DNA of 64,000 bases, taken from Glycine soja. Taxonomy: Eukaryota > Streptophyta > Magnoliopsida > Fabales > Fabaceae. Both the position numbers and the translations under genes were made by a program. The number at the start of each line of letters is the position of its first letter. The first letter of the stretch is position 1. Shown here piece by piece: positions 34,149 to 44,751 of the stretch. Where the stretch lies: contig NW_021144018.1 in assembly GCF_004193775.1 (NCBI RefSeq), positions 17,804 through 81,803 on the forward strand. Direction: 5' to 3'. The notes beneath the pieces are model-generated. The model was not told the origin of the DNA and made no database searches. It was given only the letters and a program-made list of their open reading frames with translations.

Positions 34149-34153
34149 CACAT
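34149..34153. repeat. Target-site duplication of element 2, left copy
   Basis: CACAT directly before the terminal TG of the left LTR; its partner is 49135-49139. Five bp is the usual size for Ty3/gypsy integrases. Confidence 0.95.
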
Positions 34154-34495
34154 TGTCGCAACCTACCCTTCGGCGGGAGGGCGACGCGTGACTCGCGGGA
34201 TGCGTGTTCCACGAAAGGAATACGCGCGGAGTCGCCACCAACGTTTATTTGAGGAAAACGTCGGAAAAACCGGAAAAGACGCGATCTACGAACTTTTTAG
34301 TGAAAGGTTCGGGAGTTGTATTTACGCACGGGGAAGGTATTAGCACCCCACACGCCCGTCTCAAGGGACGGCAGCCTTTAATCGAATGTGCAAACATGAC
34401 TTTGATTTTTATGTTCCCTTTTATGTTCTTATATCCTTTATACCCTTTTTTATATTTTTCTTTTTTGTGGTCGACAAGGGTGTTTCCCTTTGCTC

Positions 34496-34539
34496 CTACG
34501 TATTCCTCAATTTGGGATGAGAAAATCAGACCTACGTAG
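34496..34539 (-). promoter_or_regulatory. Nested stem motif in the 3' LTR of element 2
   Basis: Arms CTACGTA (34496) and TACGTAG (34533) around TTCCTCAATTTGGGATGAG. Equivalent to the copy at 16574 of element 1. Confidence 0.7.
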
Positions 34540-35296
34540 TTCTTTTTTATCAAGTGATGCCCTTTTTTACTTAAGTGGTGATCATTTTAAGGCGTTGGAC
34601 CTTAAAAATGATCCATTTTACTTAGTGAGAAATTGAAATGACAAACTTCAAAAGCCTATTTTTGTGGACGAGCTTGACTAGGCGAGTTGATTTTAGCCTT
34701 AGTTTCACCTTAGTTATTAATCAATTCGATTAAGAATGAGAAATCCCAAAGAGAAAACGTCCGATTGATTTTCCGCTTTATTTTACTAAAAAGATATTTT
34801 TTGATTATTATATTATTTTTTACCTCTTTTTGATTTCCAACGTGGTTACGGCACGACCGAACGGTCGGAATTGATTTTAACCGAAGTTAACGGATAATAT
34901 AATTCAAACGTTCGGTGGAAATTTATTTTATTTTTAAGTTAAGCGAGAAATGACTTAAGTAAAACGGCTTAAGCACGTCAAGAGGGGGTATAAAAAGTAA
35001 ACAAAACGAGAGTAAAAATGCACGAAACGCAATGTGGACCACCATGGGTGCATAGAATGAATCGAAAAGCTTGGTTCGAGGTACTTACCCGTTGAAGATC
35101 GAAGAACGATGAAGAACGAATGAAGAACGTCGAAGAACGGTTGAAATCTTTGCGAAATTCCTCACGGAAAACGTTACGGAAACGTTTCGGAAGCGCCTCG
35201 GCTTAGATTTTCTTCACGGAAACAATTTTTCCAAGCAAATTCGAAAGAGAGAAAAGTGCCTCAGGGCTGAACCCCTTCCTTCTTGCCTTCCTCCCC

Positions 35297-35304
35297 TATT
35301 TATA
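35297..35304 (-). promoter_or_regulatory. TATA box, 3' LTR of element 2
   Basis: TATTTATA on the plus strand, i.e. TATAAATA reading the element, in the same GCTATAAATAGG context as element 1. If active in the 3' LTR it would direct transcription leftward into the satellite. Confidence 0.7.
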
Positions 35305-35332
35305 GCAAAATAGGGGAGGTGGTTGCCGCCCA

Positions 35333-35367
35333 GCTCGCCCAGGCGAGCTCAGCTCGCCCAGGCGAGC
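35333..35367 (-). repeat. Two GC-rich hairpin units in the 3' LTR
   Basis: GCTCGCCCAGGCGAGC at 35333-35348 and 35352-35367. The 5' LTR has one copy only (near 48665-48680). Confidence 0.85.
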
Positions 35368-35821
35368 AGGGTTGCTTCCTCCAGAAGCAACCGCCTTCTG
35401 GAGGAATATTCCGGAGGGCCCAAGTGGGCCTGGGTGCTATTTGCACCCCCATTTTTACTAAGTACACCCCCCTCTGCTGTTTTTTGGTGATTCTTTTTTC
35501 GTAAAGTTACGGAAACTTACGAATTTCGTAACGATACTTGTTTTCTTTCCGTAATGTTACGGAACCTTGCGGATTACATAATCATCCCCTTTTTGACTTA
35601 CGGAATGTTACGGAACCTCACTTAATTATGCAACGATGCTTCCATTTGATTTCCGGTGTGTCACGGAAACTTACGGATTGTGCATCAATATTTTTTATAT
35701 TTTCCGGCATGTCCTGAAATTTCACAAATTGCCTAATGATGGGTGCCAAGCACCTCACGAGGACCAAAGAATGGTCACACGTCATCGAGCAAAGGTCCCC
35801 GGACGAAATTAGGGTATGACA

Positions 35822-35834
35822 GTTGCCCCTCTTT
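35822..35834 (-). other. Polypurine tract of element 2
   Basis: GTTGCCCCTCTTT on the plus strand is AAAGAGGGGCAAC in element orientation, abutting the 3' LTR. Identical to the tract of element 1. Confidence 0.85.
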
Positions 35835-36248
35835 ACTTGTCTTTTATTGGAGATAAAAGGAAAGTAAAGATAAGACACTAATTTCGTCCCTCTCGATTTG
35901 ACGAGAGTCGCAGGTGACCATAAAATCTCCACATGCAAATGACTTGTTGTTCCCAAAATTTCACAAATTGCCTAATGATGGGTGCCAAGCATCTCACAAG
36001 GACCAAAGAATGGTCGCATGTCATCAAGCAAAGGTCCCCGAAAATCAGTGTATGACACTAATTTCGCTCCTCTCGATTGACGAGAGTCGCGGGCGACCAT
36101 GAAATTTCCGCATGTAAATGACTTTGTTGTTCCCGGAGGAACAAAAGGTGAAGAAGACTGTGTCAGCCCCTGCATGCTATCAAGCGTTCTGTCTTACAGA
36201 TAGCAAAAGAATGTTTATACGGATAACCACTTGGGTATTTCCGCGTAT
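35835..36248 (-). repeat. Pre-LTR direct repeat with a false LTR start
   Basis: Bases 35952-36057 repeat the outer 100 bp of the LTR (CACAAATTGCCTAATGATGG, CAAAGAATGGTCG, ending GTATGACA at 36050-36057). The block AAATGACT..GTTGTTCCC occurs at 35937 and 36115. Same arrangement as 14690-15018 in element 1. Bases 36131-36248 are non-coding and lead into the array. Confidence 0.75.
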
Positions 36249-37935
36249 CATCGGGCCCGCCGCCTCTGGATGATACAAGGGTGCAGAATGACCAAACTTG
36301 GTCTCTGCTTGTCATCGGGCCCGCCGCCTCTGGATGACAAAAGGATGCGAATAACCGTAAGGTATCTCCGCGTATCATCGGGCCCGCCGCCTCTGGATGA
36401 TACAAGGGTGCAGAATGACCAAACTTGGTCTCTGCTTGTCATCGGGCCCGCCGCCTCTGGATGACAAAAGGGTGCGAATAACCATAAGGTATCTCCGCGT
36501 ATCATCGGGCCCGCCGCCTCTGGATGATACAAGGGTGCAGAATGACCAAACTTGGTCTCTGCTTGTCATCGGGCCCGCCGCCTCTGGATGACAAAAGGGT
36601 GCGAATAACCGTAAGGTATCTCCGCGTATCATCGGGCCCGCCGCCTCTGGATGATACAAGGGTGCAGAATGACCAAACTTGGTCTCTGCTTGTCATCGGG
36701 CCCGCCGCCTCTGGATGACAAAAGGGTGCGAATAACCATAAGGTGTCTCCGCGTATCATCGGGCCCGCCGCCTCTGGATGATACAAGGGTGCAGAATGAC
36801 CAAACTTGGTCTCTGCTTGTCATCGGGCCCGCCGCCTCTGGATGACAAAAGGGTGCGAATAACCGTAAGGTATCTCCGCGTATCATCGGGCCCGCCGCCT
36901 CTGGATGATACAAGGGTGCAGAATGACCAAACTTGGTCTCTGCTTGTCATCGGGCCCGCCGCCTCTGGATGACAAAAGGGTGCGAATAACCATAAGGTGT
37001 CTCCGCGTATCATCGGGCCCGCCGCCTCTGGATGATACAAGGGTGCAGAATGACCAAACTTGGTCTCTGCTTGTCATCGGGCCCGCCGCCTCTGGATTAC
37101 AAAAGGGTGCGAATAACCATAAGGTATCTCCGCGTATCATCGGGCCCGCCGCCTCTGGATGATACAAGGGTGCAGAATGACCAAACTTGGTCTCTGCTTG
37201 TCATCGGGCCCGCCGCCTCTGGATGACAAAAGGGTGCGAATAACCATAAGGTGTCTCCGCGTATCATCGGGCCCGCCGCCTCTGGATGATACAAGGGTGC
37301 AGAATGACCAAACTTGGTCTCTGCTTGTCATCGGGCCCGCCGCCTCTGGATGACAAAAGGGTGCGAATAACCATAAGGTATCTCCGCGTATCATCGGGCC
37401 CGCCGCCTCTGGATGATACAAGGGTGCAGAATGACCAAACTTGGTCTCTGCTTGTCATCGGGCCCGCCGCCTCTGGATGACAAAAGGGTGCGAATAACCG
37501 TAAGGTATCTCCGCGTATCATCGGGCCCGCCGCCTCTGGATGATACAAGGGTGCAGAATGACCAAACTTGGTCTCTGCTTGTCATCGGGCCCGCCGCCTC
37601 TGGATGACAAAAGGGTGCGAATAACCATAAGGTGTCTCCGCGTATCATCGGGCCCGCCGCCTCTGGATGATACAAGGGTGCAGAATGACCAAACTTGGTC
37701 TCTGCTTGTCATCGGGCCCGTCGCCTCTGGATGACAAAAGGGTGCGAATAACCATAAGGTATCTCCGCGTATCATCGGGCCCGCCGCCTCTGGATGATAC
37801 AAGGGTGCAGAATGACCAAACTTGGTCTCTGCTTGTCATCGGGCCCGCCGCCTCTGGATGACAAAAAGGGTGCGGATAACCGTAAGGTATCTCCGCGTAT
37901 CATCGGGCCCGCCGCCTCTGGATGATACAAGGGTG
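36249..37935 (-). repeat. 127-bp tandem array of element 2, about 13.3 copies, built of hairpins
   Basis: Exact 127-bp period (36249, 36376, 36503 and so on to 37900). Each unit is two related halves. Half A has GTATCATC...GATGATAC around GGGCCCGCCGCCTCTG, then GCAGAAT GACCAA ac TTGGTC TCTGC. Half B has TTGTCATC...GATGACAA around the same loop, then an imperfect stem GCGAATAACCGTAAGGTATC with TCCGC. Variation is tiny (CCGTAA/CCATAA, GGTATC/GGTGTC; one ATTACA at 37096). This replaces the 101-bp array of element 1 at the same position. Confidence 0.95.
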
Positions 37936-38300
37936 CATGTCACATGACCTCAGGGTCAGTATGACAAAGATTATGGGGCGGCCGACAAAAGCAAGGCTCT
38001 TGCTCCTACGTATCCTCCAATGAGGAATTCAGACCTACGTAGTTCTTGATAACTTGTGAGACTTGAAAAGTCTCCATCGGAAAATGCTGACATCTCCGGA
38101 AAAGGCCAGATGACCACATTGGCCTCTGCTCATCAATCACACTTGGGGTCACTGAATGACGAGGTGCGGATAACCGTAAGGTGTCTCCGCGGGCTACCAG
38201 CTCTTGAGTTATGGCAACAAAAGGCGGTGTGGTCGACAAAAGCGAGGCTCTTGCTCCTACGTATCCTCCAATGAGGAACTCAGACCTACGTAGTTCTGGA
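37936..38300 (-). repeat. Region with two nested stem motifs
   Basis: CTACGTA...TACGTAG arms span 38006-38042 and 38257-38293, with inner CCTCCA/TGAGGA parts. Both lie in a direct repeat with TAACTTGTGAGACTTGAAAA. They match 12368 and 12620 in element 1. Confidence 0.75.
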
Positions 38301-38949
38301 TAACTTGTGAGACTTGAAAAAGTCTCGGTGTTTTCTCCACTAAAATGCAAACATGCTTTAGCAAAGAGACAAATATTCCAACTGATTAGAGCAGCATATG
38401 CCTTTTTGAGTGAAAAACAATGCGTCTACCGGGGAAGGAGAGTATGCTGATGAAATTTTCTCATAACCATAAATGAGATTTTGGATGTTAGCATTTCGTT
38501 TCTAAATGACCATTTAGAGGAAACACTGGGTTCGACAAAAATAGAAGAAAATCACTCAAAGTGTATCAATCTCGCACAGGTAAGTGTTTCATCCTAATTC
38601 CGAACCATAGATATGTCATGACTTGACTTTGCAAATTATTTCCTATCAAATCAAAAATTACATGCGTGATCATGGATCAATAGGACTTCCCTTGGGAATG
38701 GGTTCTTTTGGTGGGTTTTTCGGCTTTTGTGTGTTTTTGGCTTTTGATTTTTTGTTGGCTTTTCCTTTTCTGTTTTGGTTTTGCGCGAGGCGAACAAGTC
38801 ACCGACGCACAGGATTTTGGTTGGTAATCAAAGGGAGAAGACCACTTTAGGTCATGGTTTCCTTTTCTTTCTTTTGTTCATTTGGTGACAATTCTGTATT
38901 GTTCAGATATTGTCTGGTCAAAAGACCTTTCTGCACATTTCTTCTAGTT
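38301..38949 (-). other. Non-coding stretch
   Basis: Co-linear with 11705-12360 of element 1. No gene; plus-strand open frames are antisense to low-complexity purine-rich sequence. Confidence 0.4.
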
Positions 38950-39225
38950 TCTTTGATCAAGAACTTTCTTTCCTTCCTTTTTTTACTTTCTCCCATTCTT
39001 TGGTTGGGAATTTTCTTTCTTTTTCTTTTTTCTTTCTCCCACTCTTTGATTGGGAATTTCCTTTCTTTTTCTTTTTTCTCTTTCTCCCACTCTTTGATTG
39101 GGAATTTCCTTTCCTTCCTTTTTTGCTTTCTCTTTGATTTGATTGGGAATTTCCTTTCCTTTTTTTTTTGCTTTCTCTTTGATTGGAAATTTCCTTTCCT
39201 TCTTTTTTTTTTGCTTCCGAGGGTA
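38950..39225 (-). repeat. Purine-rich 45-bp tandem repeat of element 2
   Basis: Plus strand shows TTCTTTCTCCCACTCTTTGA and TTGGGAATTTCCTTTC in about five to six units. It has one to two more units than element 1 and more length variation in its T runs. Confidence 0.85.
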
Positions 39226-39671
39226 AGGTTTATGGTGAGTCAGGATTTTGGCTCAAGGCTTGTAGAATGGCTAGACATGATACATGTCAGGGTTTGGTTT
39301 GGTTCAAGGATAAAAAGGGATGCCCCACATTATTTCCATGACACAAATGCAAAAATGACGATTTGGAAATTTTATGCAAAACTGGTTATGCATGCACCTA
39401 TGCGGACACTCAAGTGTCAAATTTTTATGGTCATGTGATGCTAGGGCTCAAGATTCATTTCCTCTATTTTAGTCAACCCAACGTTTCCAAAATATGTTCT
39501 TTTATCAATTTGTGCATTCATCCGAGTCCATTTTGGGCGTCCGGGAAAATTTTCACAGCATTCACCCTTCAGGTGTATACACATTTTTTTTAAAAACTAG
39601 TTATGATCAGTGAATTTTTCCAAAGAAAAGTTGGAAGTCATCTCTTTTCAAAAGCATGTTGGTTTTCCAGC
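39226..39671 (-). other. Non-coding stretch up to the deletion point
   Basis: Matches 11035-11490 of element 1. The match ends near 39668, where element 2 passes straight into the hairpin remnant. Confidence 0.5.
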
Positions 39672-39782
39672 ATGTAGTCCTCTAGAGGTGAGGGCGTGCA
39701 GCCCTCTGATGGTGAGGACGCGTAGTCCTCTCAAGGCGAGGACGTGTAGTCCTCTCAACGGTGAGGGTAACTAGTACCCAAG
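39672..39782 (-). repeat. Hairpin array remnant, four units
   Basis: TAGTCCTCTAGAGG (a partial unit), GAGGGCGTGCAGCCCTC, GAGGACGCGTAGTCCTC, GAGGACGTGTAGTCCTC and the marker GGGTAACTAGTACCC follow one another. These equal the first hairpins of the element 1 array at 7923-8030, so element 2 has a collapsed or ancestral short version. Confidence 0.9.
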
Positions 39783-40257
39783 GTCCACCCTTATGAGAAA
39801 GCAAGGGATCGACTCATCGAGAGGGCCGGTCATCCCAAATCCACAAGATTTGGACATTAGATGTAGGAAATCTATGCAGTTAACATGATTTTTAGGGATG
39901 CAGATGCATGCAACCTTTGTCGTGAAATTTGGTAAATGCGGACTTCATTTGAAACAATGCAATGTAATGGAAAGTTGTACAATGTTCATGACATTCTTTC
40001 CCTATTTTGTGATTTTGATTTTGATTTAATTTTTTTTTTTTGGAAAACACAGATTGACTGTCCTTTTGAAAGAGGTGATAATTCATGCAACCTCATCCTA
40101 TCTTTTTTGCAAACCTCTCCGGGAACTCCCTCAGAGTGTGTGTTCTGTTTGATTTAGTCACTTGACCATTTTGGAGTGACGGCAATGGAGTCGTTTGATG
40201 TTTGATCAATCCATTGAAATCCTAGGGTTTGTCCCTTTTTTTTTGTTAAAAACATCG
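39783..40257 (-). other. Non-coding stretch
   Basis: Matches 7446-7922 of element 1. No gene or repeat seen. Confidence 0.4.
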
Positions 40258-40505
40258 ATGGGTGAGAACTTTTAATCGGCCCCCATGTTCACTTGAGGCT
40301 CATGCACGGTGCCCCTCATTTCCCCAGTGTAAGGCTTTGAGGTACCAATCGTTGTCTTTCGTCATGACCTTGTAGGAGGGAACCTATTGGGTGAGAACTT
40401 CTAATCTACCCCTAGGTTCGCTTGAGGTCTTTGCATGGTGCCTTTCGTTGCCCCAGTGTAGGGCTTAGAGGTACCAAGTGTTGTCTTGTTTTCACGACCT
40501 CGTAG
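40258..40505 (-). repeat. Two diverged direct repeats of about 125 bp
   Basis: Plus strand: GGTGAGAACTT...CCCCAGTGTAAGGC...GGTACCAATCG and GGTGAGAACTT...CCCCAGTGTAGGGC...GGTACCAAGTG. Counterparts of 7199-7445. Confidence 0.75.
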
Positions 40506-41745
40506 TGAGGAAGAATGAAAGAAGCAGTTGATTCTTGCAAAAAGAATTTTCCAAGGATGAGAAATAGTTGAAGGATCTTTCAGTTGATGGATTAAGTCAA
40601 ATGACTCCTATGTAGAAGCAAGATGTTTTGATGTCTTGATGACGCCAAAGGATCAAGTGCTTCCAAGTTTTATCCAAGAAAATCAAGATATATGATCAAG
40701 TTTGATCTCTTTAGAATCTTTAGGAAGAAGTTTCCAAATTGAAACAAACAAAGGTTTGACCAAAGAATTCTATCATTTCAATTTGAGATTTGCTCTCTGG
40801 TAATCGATTACCAGTAGTTAAAAATGTTTTAATTCAAATTTTTTTTTTAAAACCTGTAATCGATTACATAAGTCTTGTAATTAATTACCAGAGGGGATTT
40901 TCAGAAAATAATTTCCAAGAGACATATCTATTCAAATGTTTTATGAATAGCCATTCAAATGTTTTAAAGAGAGTTTTCATTGCCCAAACAGTTTTATCCT
41001 CTCGAAAGATCAAGAGTTTTTCTGAACTGAAATGTCTTATCCTCTCAAAAAGATTCCTTGGTCAACCACTTGCTTATTCAATAAGGAATTTTTTATTGAT
41101 CTTCATTTTACAATCTACCTCTTTTACGAGAGACCTCTTCTTCTCTTCTTCTTATTTCTGAAAAGGGATTAAGAGACCGTGGGTCTCTTGTAGTAGAGGA
41201 TCTTTGAACACAAGGGAAGGGTTGTCCCTATGTGCATTGTTAATCCGAAAAGAGAGAGTGAAAGTTTAATTGGGGAATAATATTCGTATCTTAATTCAAT
41301 CCCCTCTTCTTCTCAAGGTAAGAGAGGCCATTTGTCCAACATCCTATTCTTGATAACTCACTTCTCTCTAAAAAGACAAAATGAGGTCACATGAACGTCT
41401 ATATTTTTACTTGAAAACACAGTCAATCAAATGCCTTTTTATTTTTTATTTTGAAACTTATTTTTTATTTTGAAAGTTATTTGTTTTGAACTTTGCTCGT
41501 TGTTTTACGGCACCCCCACCAACGTGCAAGATGAGTAATCTCTGATTGAACGGTCTTGGAAGTCAACACTCAGGAGCGCAGGTTGCTTGAGCAAACAGAC
41601 CAATGGCTTACACTCACATTCCGGTGGAAGTTGAATAAGCAAAGATGTGTTCGTGAGAGGATGTCCATTTTATCTATATCATTTAACATTGTAACTGTGG
41701 TTTATGGCATAAACTTGGAAATCCTGATGAGTCATAACAACAGCT
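40506..41745 (-). other. Non-coding filler after gag with LTR-like sequence
   Basis: Matches 6032-7198 of element 1. Palindromes GTAATCGATTAC at 40800-40811 and 40856-40867, and GTAATTAATTAC at 40877-40888. The LTR-like start would be near 41345 (CCATTTGTCCAACA on the plus strand). No gene. Confidence 0.5.
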
Positions 41746-43566
41746 TCAAGAATTGCCCCATGTATGGTGTTGCTTGTTAATGTTAGGATTCAACAAGCGA
41801 TTCTCCTCAAATTTCAGCCAGCCCGTATCAATTAGACCTTGCACCTTACGCTTCAGAGCCCTACAATGCTCAATGGAACGCCCCGGGGCTTCTCCGTGAC
41901 AAGCACACGTTGCGTTCGAGTCGTATTCTCGGAGAAATGGAGGTTGATGAACCTTGGCTAGGGTTATGGCTACCATTGAATTATCAAGTAGATATGGGAT
42001 CAAGTTTAGCATATGACAACGGAATTTGGGGTGAACCCTACAGGCTTTTTGCTGCAAAATTCCTTTTTGTTGGTGTTTTTTTTTTATTATTATTATTTTT
42101 TTTTTTTTTTGGTTTGTGCTAAAGCTGGTCTTCGTCATTGGAAGTGCGGTAGACAGACTTTGTGGTTGATTTAGGGATGGCCTTTGTGGATAACTGGGTG
42201 GTGGGTAAGGAGGAGGTTTGTTATTGGCTGAGTAATGACATTGTTGGGTTGGTGGGAAACTTGGCCGTATAGGAATGGCAGTCACAGCATGGGTTTCTCC
42301 CTCTTTCTCACCCTCTTCATTTGCCCCAGTTTTCTCAGTCGTCCTAGTAGGATGATCAAATTTGCCTATTTTCGGACCCACATCGATCCTTTCACTGGCG
42401 AAGACCAAATCCGCAAAGCTTTGAGGGTGCGTAGCCCACCATCTCTTCATAGTAGAACACCGGTCACGTGTCTACTATCATTGTGATAATCTCTTTCTCT
42501 GTTTTTGGGGGTGCTACTTGAGTTGCCAAGTCTCTCCATCTTTGGGCGTATTCTTTGAAAGATTCGTGCCCCCCTTTTTGCACACTTTTTGTAGTTGCAT
42601 CCTATCCGGAACCATATCAAAATTGTACTGATACTGCCTAACAAAGGCAACCATTAGGTCCTTCCAAGAATGGACTCAGGAAGATTCCAAGTTAGTGTAC
42701 CAGGTAACAGCTACCCCAGTAAGACTTTCTTGGAAGGAATGTATTAGCAATTCCTCATCTTTTGCGTATTCCCCCATCTTCTGACAATACATCTTTAGAT
42801 GGTTCTTGGGACAAGTAGTCCCCTTGTACTTGTCAAGGTCCAGCACCTTGAACTTGGGAGGGGTGATGATATTGGGTTCTAGGAACAACTCTTTTAGGTT
42901 AGCAAAGACATAATCTTCACCTCCTTCAATGGCCCTGAGCCTTTCCTCTAGATGATCCAACTTTCCCATTTCTGCCATAGCATGAGGGTTTTTACTTGTC
43001 GTGGAATGCAAGAGGTGTAGTTGTGGGTGATACTGAGGGCCTTCCAAAGGGTTTTGTAGGGGTATACCACCAACTGCTTGCCCTTCCGTGGCATATCCGA
43101 GGCAAGGCTCGAAGTCGGCTAGATTGTGGTGGGGAATTTCATGTGTCCCCCCCACGGTTTAAGAGACATGTGCATGATCAGTTTGGGGTTGTTGGCTCTC
43201 AATGGGTATAGGAGTGGAGTTATTGACATTCTTTTTGGGAGTGTACGCCACTTTGGGTGGCGTATAGTTGAGAGGCAAGCCATATGGCGGGAAGGCGTGC
43301 TCATTTTGAATTTGTACATTATGGGGGCTGCCCGTACTTCCCAAATCTTTGCCTACCATATCTGAGGTTGGATGATTCATTTGGTTGATGCCGGATGGGG
43401 ACATCAGGTTCACCTTAGCAACAACGCTGGTAGCGGCAATTGCAACCGCATTGGCTTCCATTATCTTCTTCACGCTCATCATGGCCTCCATCATTGTGGC
43501 CATTTTCTCTTTAATGGCCTCCATGTCGGCCTTCATCTTCTCTTGTATCTCCTCTACTTCACCCAT
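41746..43566 (-). pseudogene. gag: gag relic of element 2
   Basis: ATG at 43566-43564 (MGEVEEIQEKMKADMEAIKE). Order as in element 1: charged N-terminal helix, variable linker, gag domain (43000-42650, with KFKVLDLDKYKGTTC and AVTWYTNLE), proline-rich linker, zinc-knuckle-like CACHGEAPGRSIEHC, then an end soon after KFEENRLLNPNIN. Shared stops: TAA at 43161-43159 and TGA at 42466-42464. The region near 42590 has a frameshift in a G run one base longer than in element 1, and a poly-K/I low-complexity run (42080-42110) replaces part of the linker. The last 234 codons are open, longer than in element 1. No protease or later domains follow. Confidence 0.88.
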
Positions 43567-44751
43567 TACTCTAGCTCTAGCACAAGTTCGTTGAGGACGC
43601 CGTAAAGCATTTTTTTTTTTTTTATAACAATGATTAAGTTCATTTTATTTTATTTTATTTTATTTTTCAAGGAAAGAATGCAATGAGCAATGCAACCAAT
43701 GAAAAGCATGGATGTATGCGAATGATGTACAGTTGAAGTATTGCGAATTTTTACGCAGGATATGGGGTTGAATCAATTTAGATTTTCAACATGGTCCATG
43801 ACATCTTTGTCAAGGTGAAACTGGAAGTAACAAGGACATTAACAATCCTAAATATGTTTGGCAGTAGACGAAGCAGTGATGTGACTCGATTCATCTTTTG
43901 CCCTAATTTTGCAAGACGTTTACTTCCATATTTCAACATGACTTGATGAACCTTTTTATAAAAGCATGAGCTTGGTTCAACCCTATAATCCAAGGAATGG
44001 CAATTCTGATCGCCAATACTTCAACAACATCTCATAGGGATGAATGACTCGGGCATACTTTAAGCTATGCATGGAAAATGTAATTATGAAATTGAGATGC
44101 CCGAAGAAACACCATTTCCTAGTTAACCATGCATTAGGTACCATGTTCAATTATTTTGTTTTGTTGTTGTGTGTTTTTTTTTTTTTAGAAATGGGTTTAT
44201 GATCCCAACATGGTTGGCTCATGGTGCCTAACACATGCAACTAAGAATGTAGTGTGAAGTTTCACGCTTCCCCTTTTTTGTTTTTGTAGAGGAAAACACA
44301 AGGATGAGTAAACATGAAAACAAATGGTATGCAATTTTGCAGATCAAAAAGTTTGTTGAACGCATATGCATGATGATGCCATGACTCATGCAAAATGTGA
44401 GGCTGGAATATGATAACGGACAAATGCAGGAACGACATGTTCATTATGATGTTATGAAGAGATGCTTATGCGATGCATGATATGAATGCATTTTACGGAC
44501 ACGAGAGCCCGGAAAATTATCTCTTCTTACTTGCGCATTTGGGGGCACAGTGCCCCATGTGTACAATTAAGAAGGTGATATGGACCTTCCGGCTTCCCGT
44601 GACAAAGGACGAGACCAACATACAATGCATGCTAGAGATAAAATGTGGGAGTGACTTGATTCGCACTGATTTTTGGAGTAAAAACGTGGGATAAACTCAT
44701 TTTTTTCAAAAAGTTATAACTAGTCAAGATCTGAGCGACAATACAAACTTC
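43567..44751 (-). other. Spacer between ORF1 and gag of element 2 with leader relic
   Basis: Contains the second ORF1-start relic (43778-43993, minus strand; YKKVHQVMLKYGSKRLAKLG) and the diverged leader repeat (44480-44600). Poly-T/A runs lie at 43610-43625 and 44175-44188. Same layout as 2993-4174. Confidence 0.7.

Larger units (their letters stand above)
16962..34153 (+). repeat. 123-bp satellite array, left block, about 140 copies
   Basis: The consensus monomer starts GCTGTTCATGTGTCCTCC and contains TTTCGAGTTTGGAGCTGTG, GATTGCCTAAGTGAGGACCC, TCAAGGCAATCCTCCATTC and CCTTTTTCGGAGCCCCATG in that order; it is 123 bp long. Copies differ by a few percent, with two main variants (GAGTTTGGA / GAGATTGGA; GATTGCCT / GATTTCCT) and rare 1-2 bp indels. 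Each monomer has a dyad: GATTGCCT pairs with AGGCAATC and TGAGG with CCTCA. Because 123 is divisible by three, frames with a 41-residue period open on both strands; these are not genes. The soybean centromere satellites I know are 91-92 bp, so this is another family; the 120-bp soybean satellite is a possible relative. Confidence 0.97.
34154..35821 (-). repeat. 3' LTR of element 2 (1,668 bp)
   Basis: Reading plus strand it runs from TGTCGCAACC to GGGTATGACA. It matches the other LTR of the element except for about three substitutions (near 35270, 35707 and 35713) and one extra 19-bp hairpin unit at about 35333-35367. Confidence 0.95.

Noticed and set aside
16962..34153. Repeated open frames of 61-97 residues on both strands (ILHSHPFSEPHECYCL-type and MGLRKRVRMEDCLEGPH-type).
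   Set aside because: They follow the 123-bp satellite period exactly and change with each monomer variant. No start context, family match or codon signal supports them.
34204..34553. Open frames of 102-111 residues on both strands in the LTRs (again at 47536-47885).
   Set aside because: They lie in the R/U5 part of the LTR, occur only because the LTR copies are identical, and resemble no protein.
36163..37861. Overlapping 64- and 94-residue frames on both strands.
   Set aside because: Produced by the 127-bp tandem repeat, with no family resemblance.
38854..39438. A 194-residue plus-strand frame with a hydrophobic, F/L/S-rich sequence that looks like a membrane protein.
   Set aside because: It is antisense to the element and covers the purine-rich 45-bp repeat; the phenylalanine and leucine runs come from TTTCTTTT-type sequence.
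40790..41161. A 123-residue plus-strand frame.
   Set aside because: Antisense to the element, starts inside a GTAATCGATTAC palindrome region and has no counterpart in element 1.
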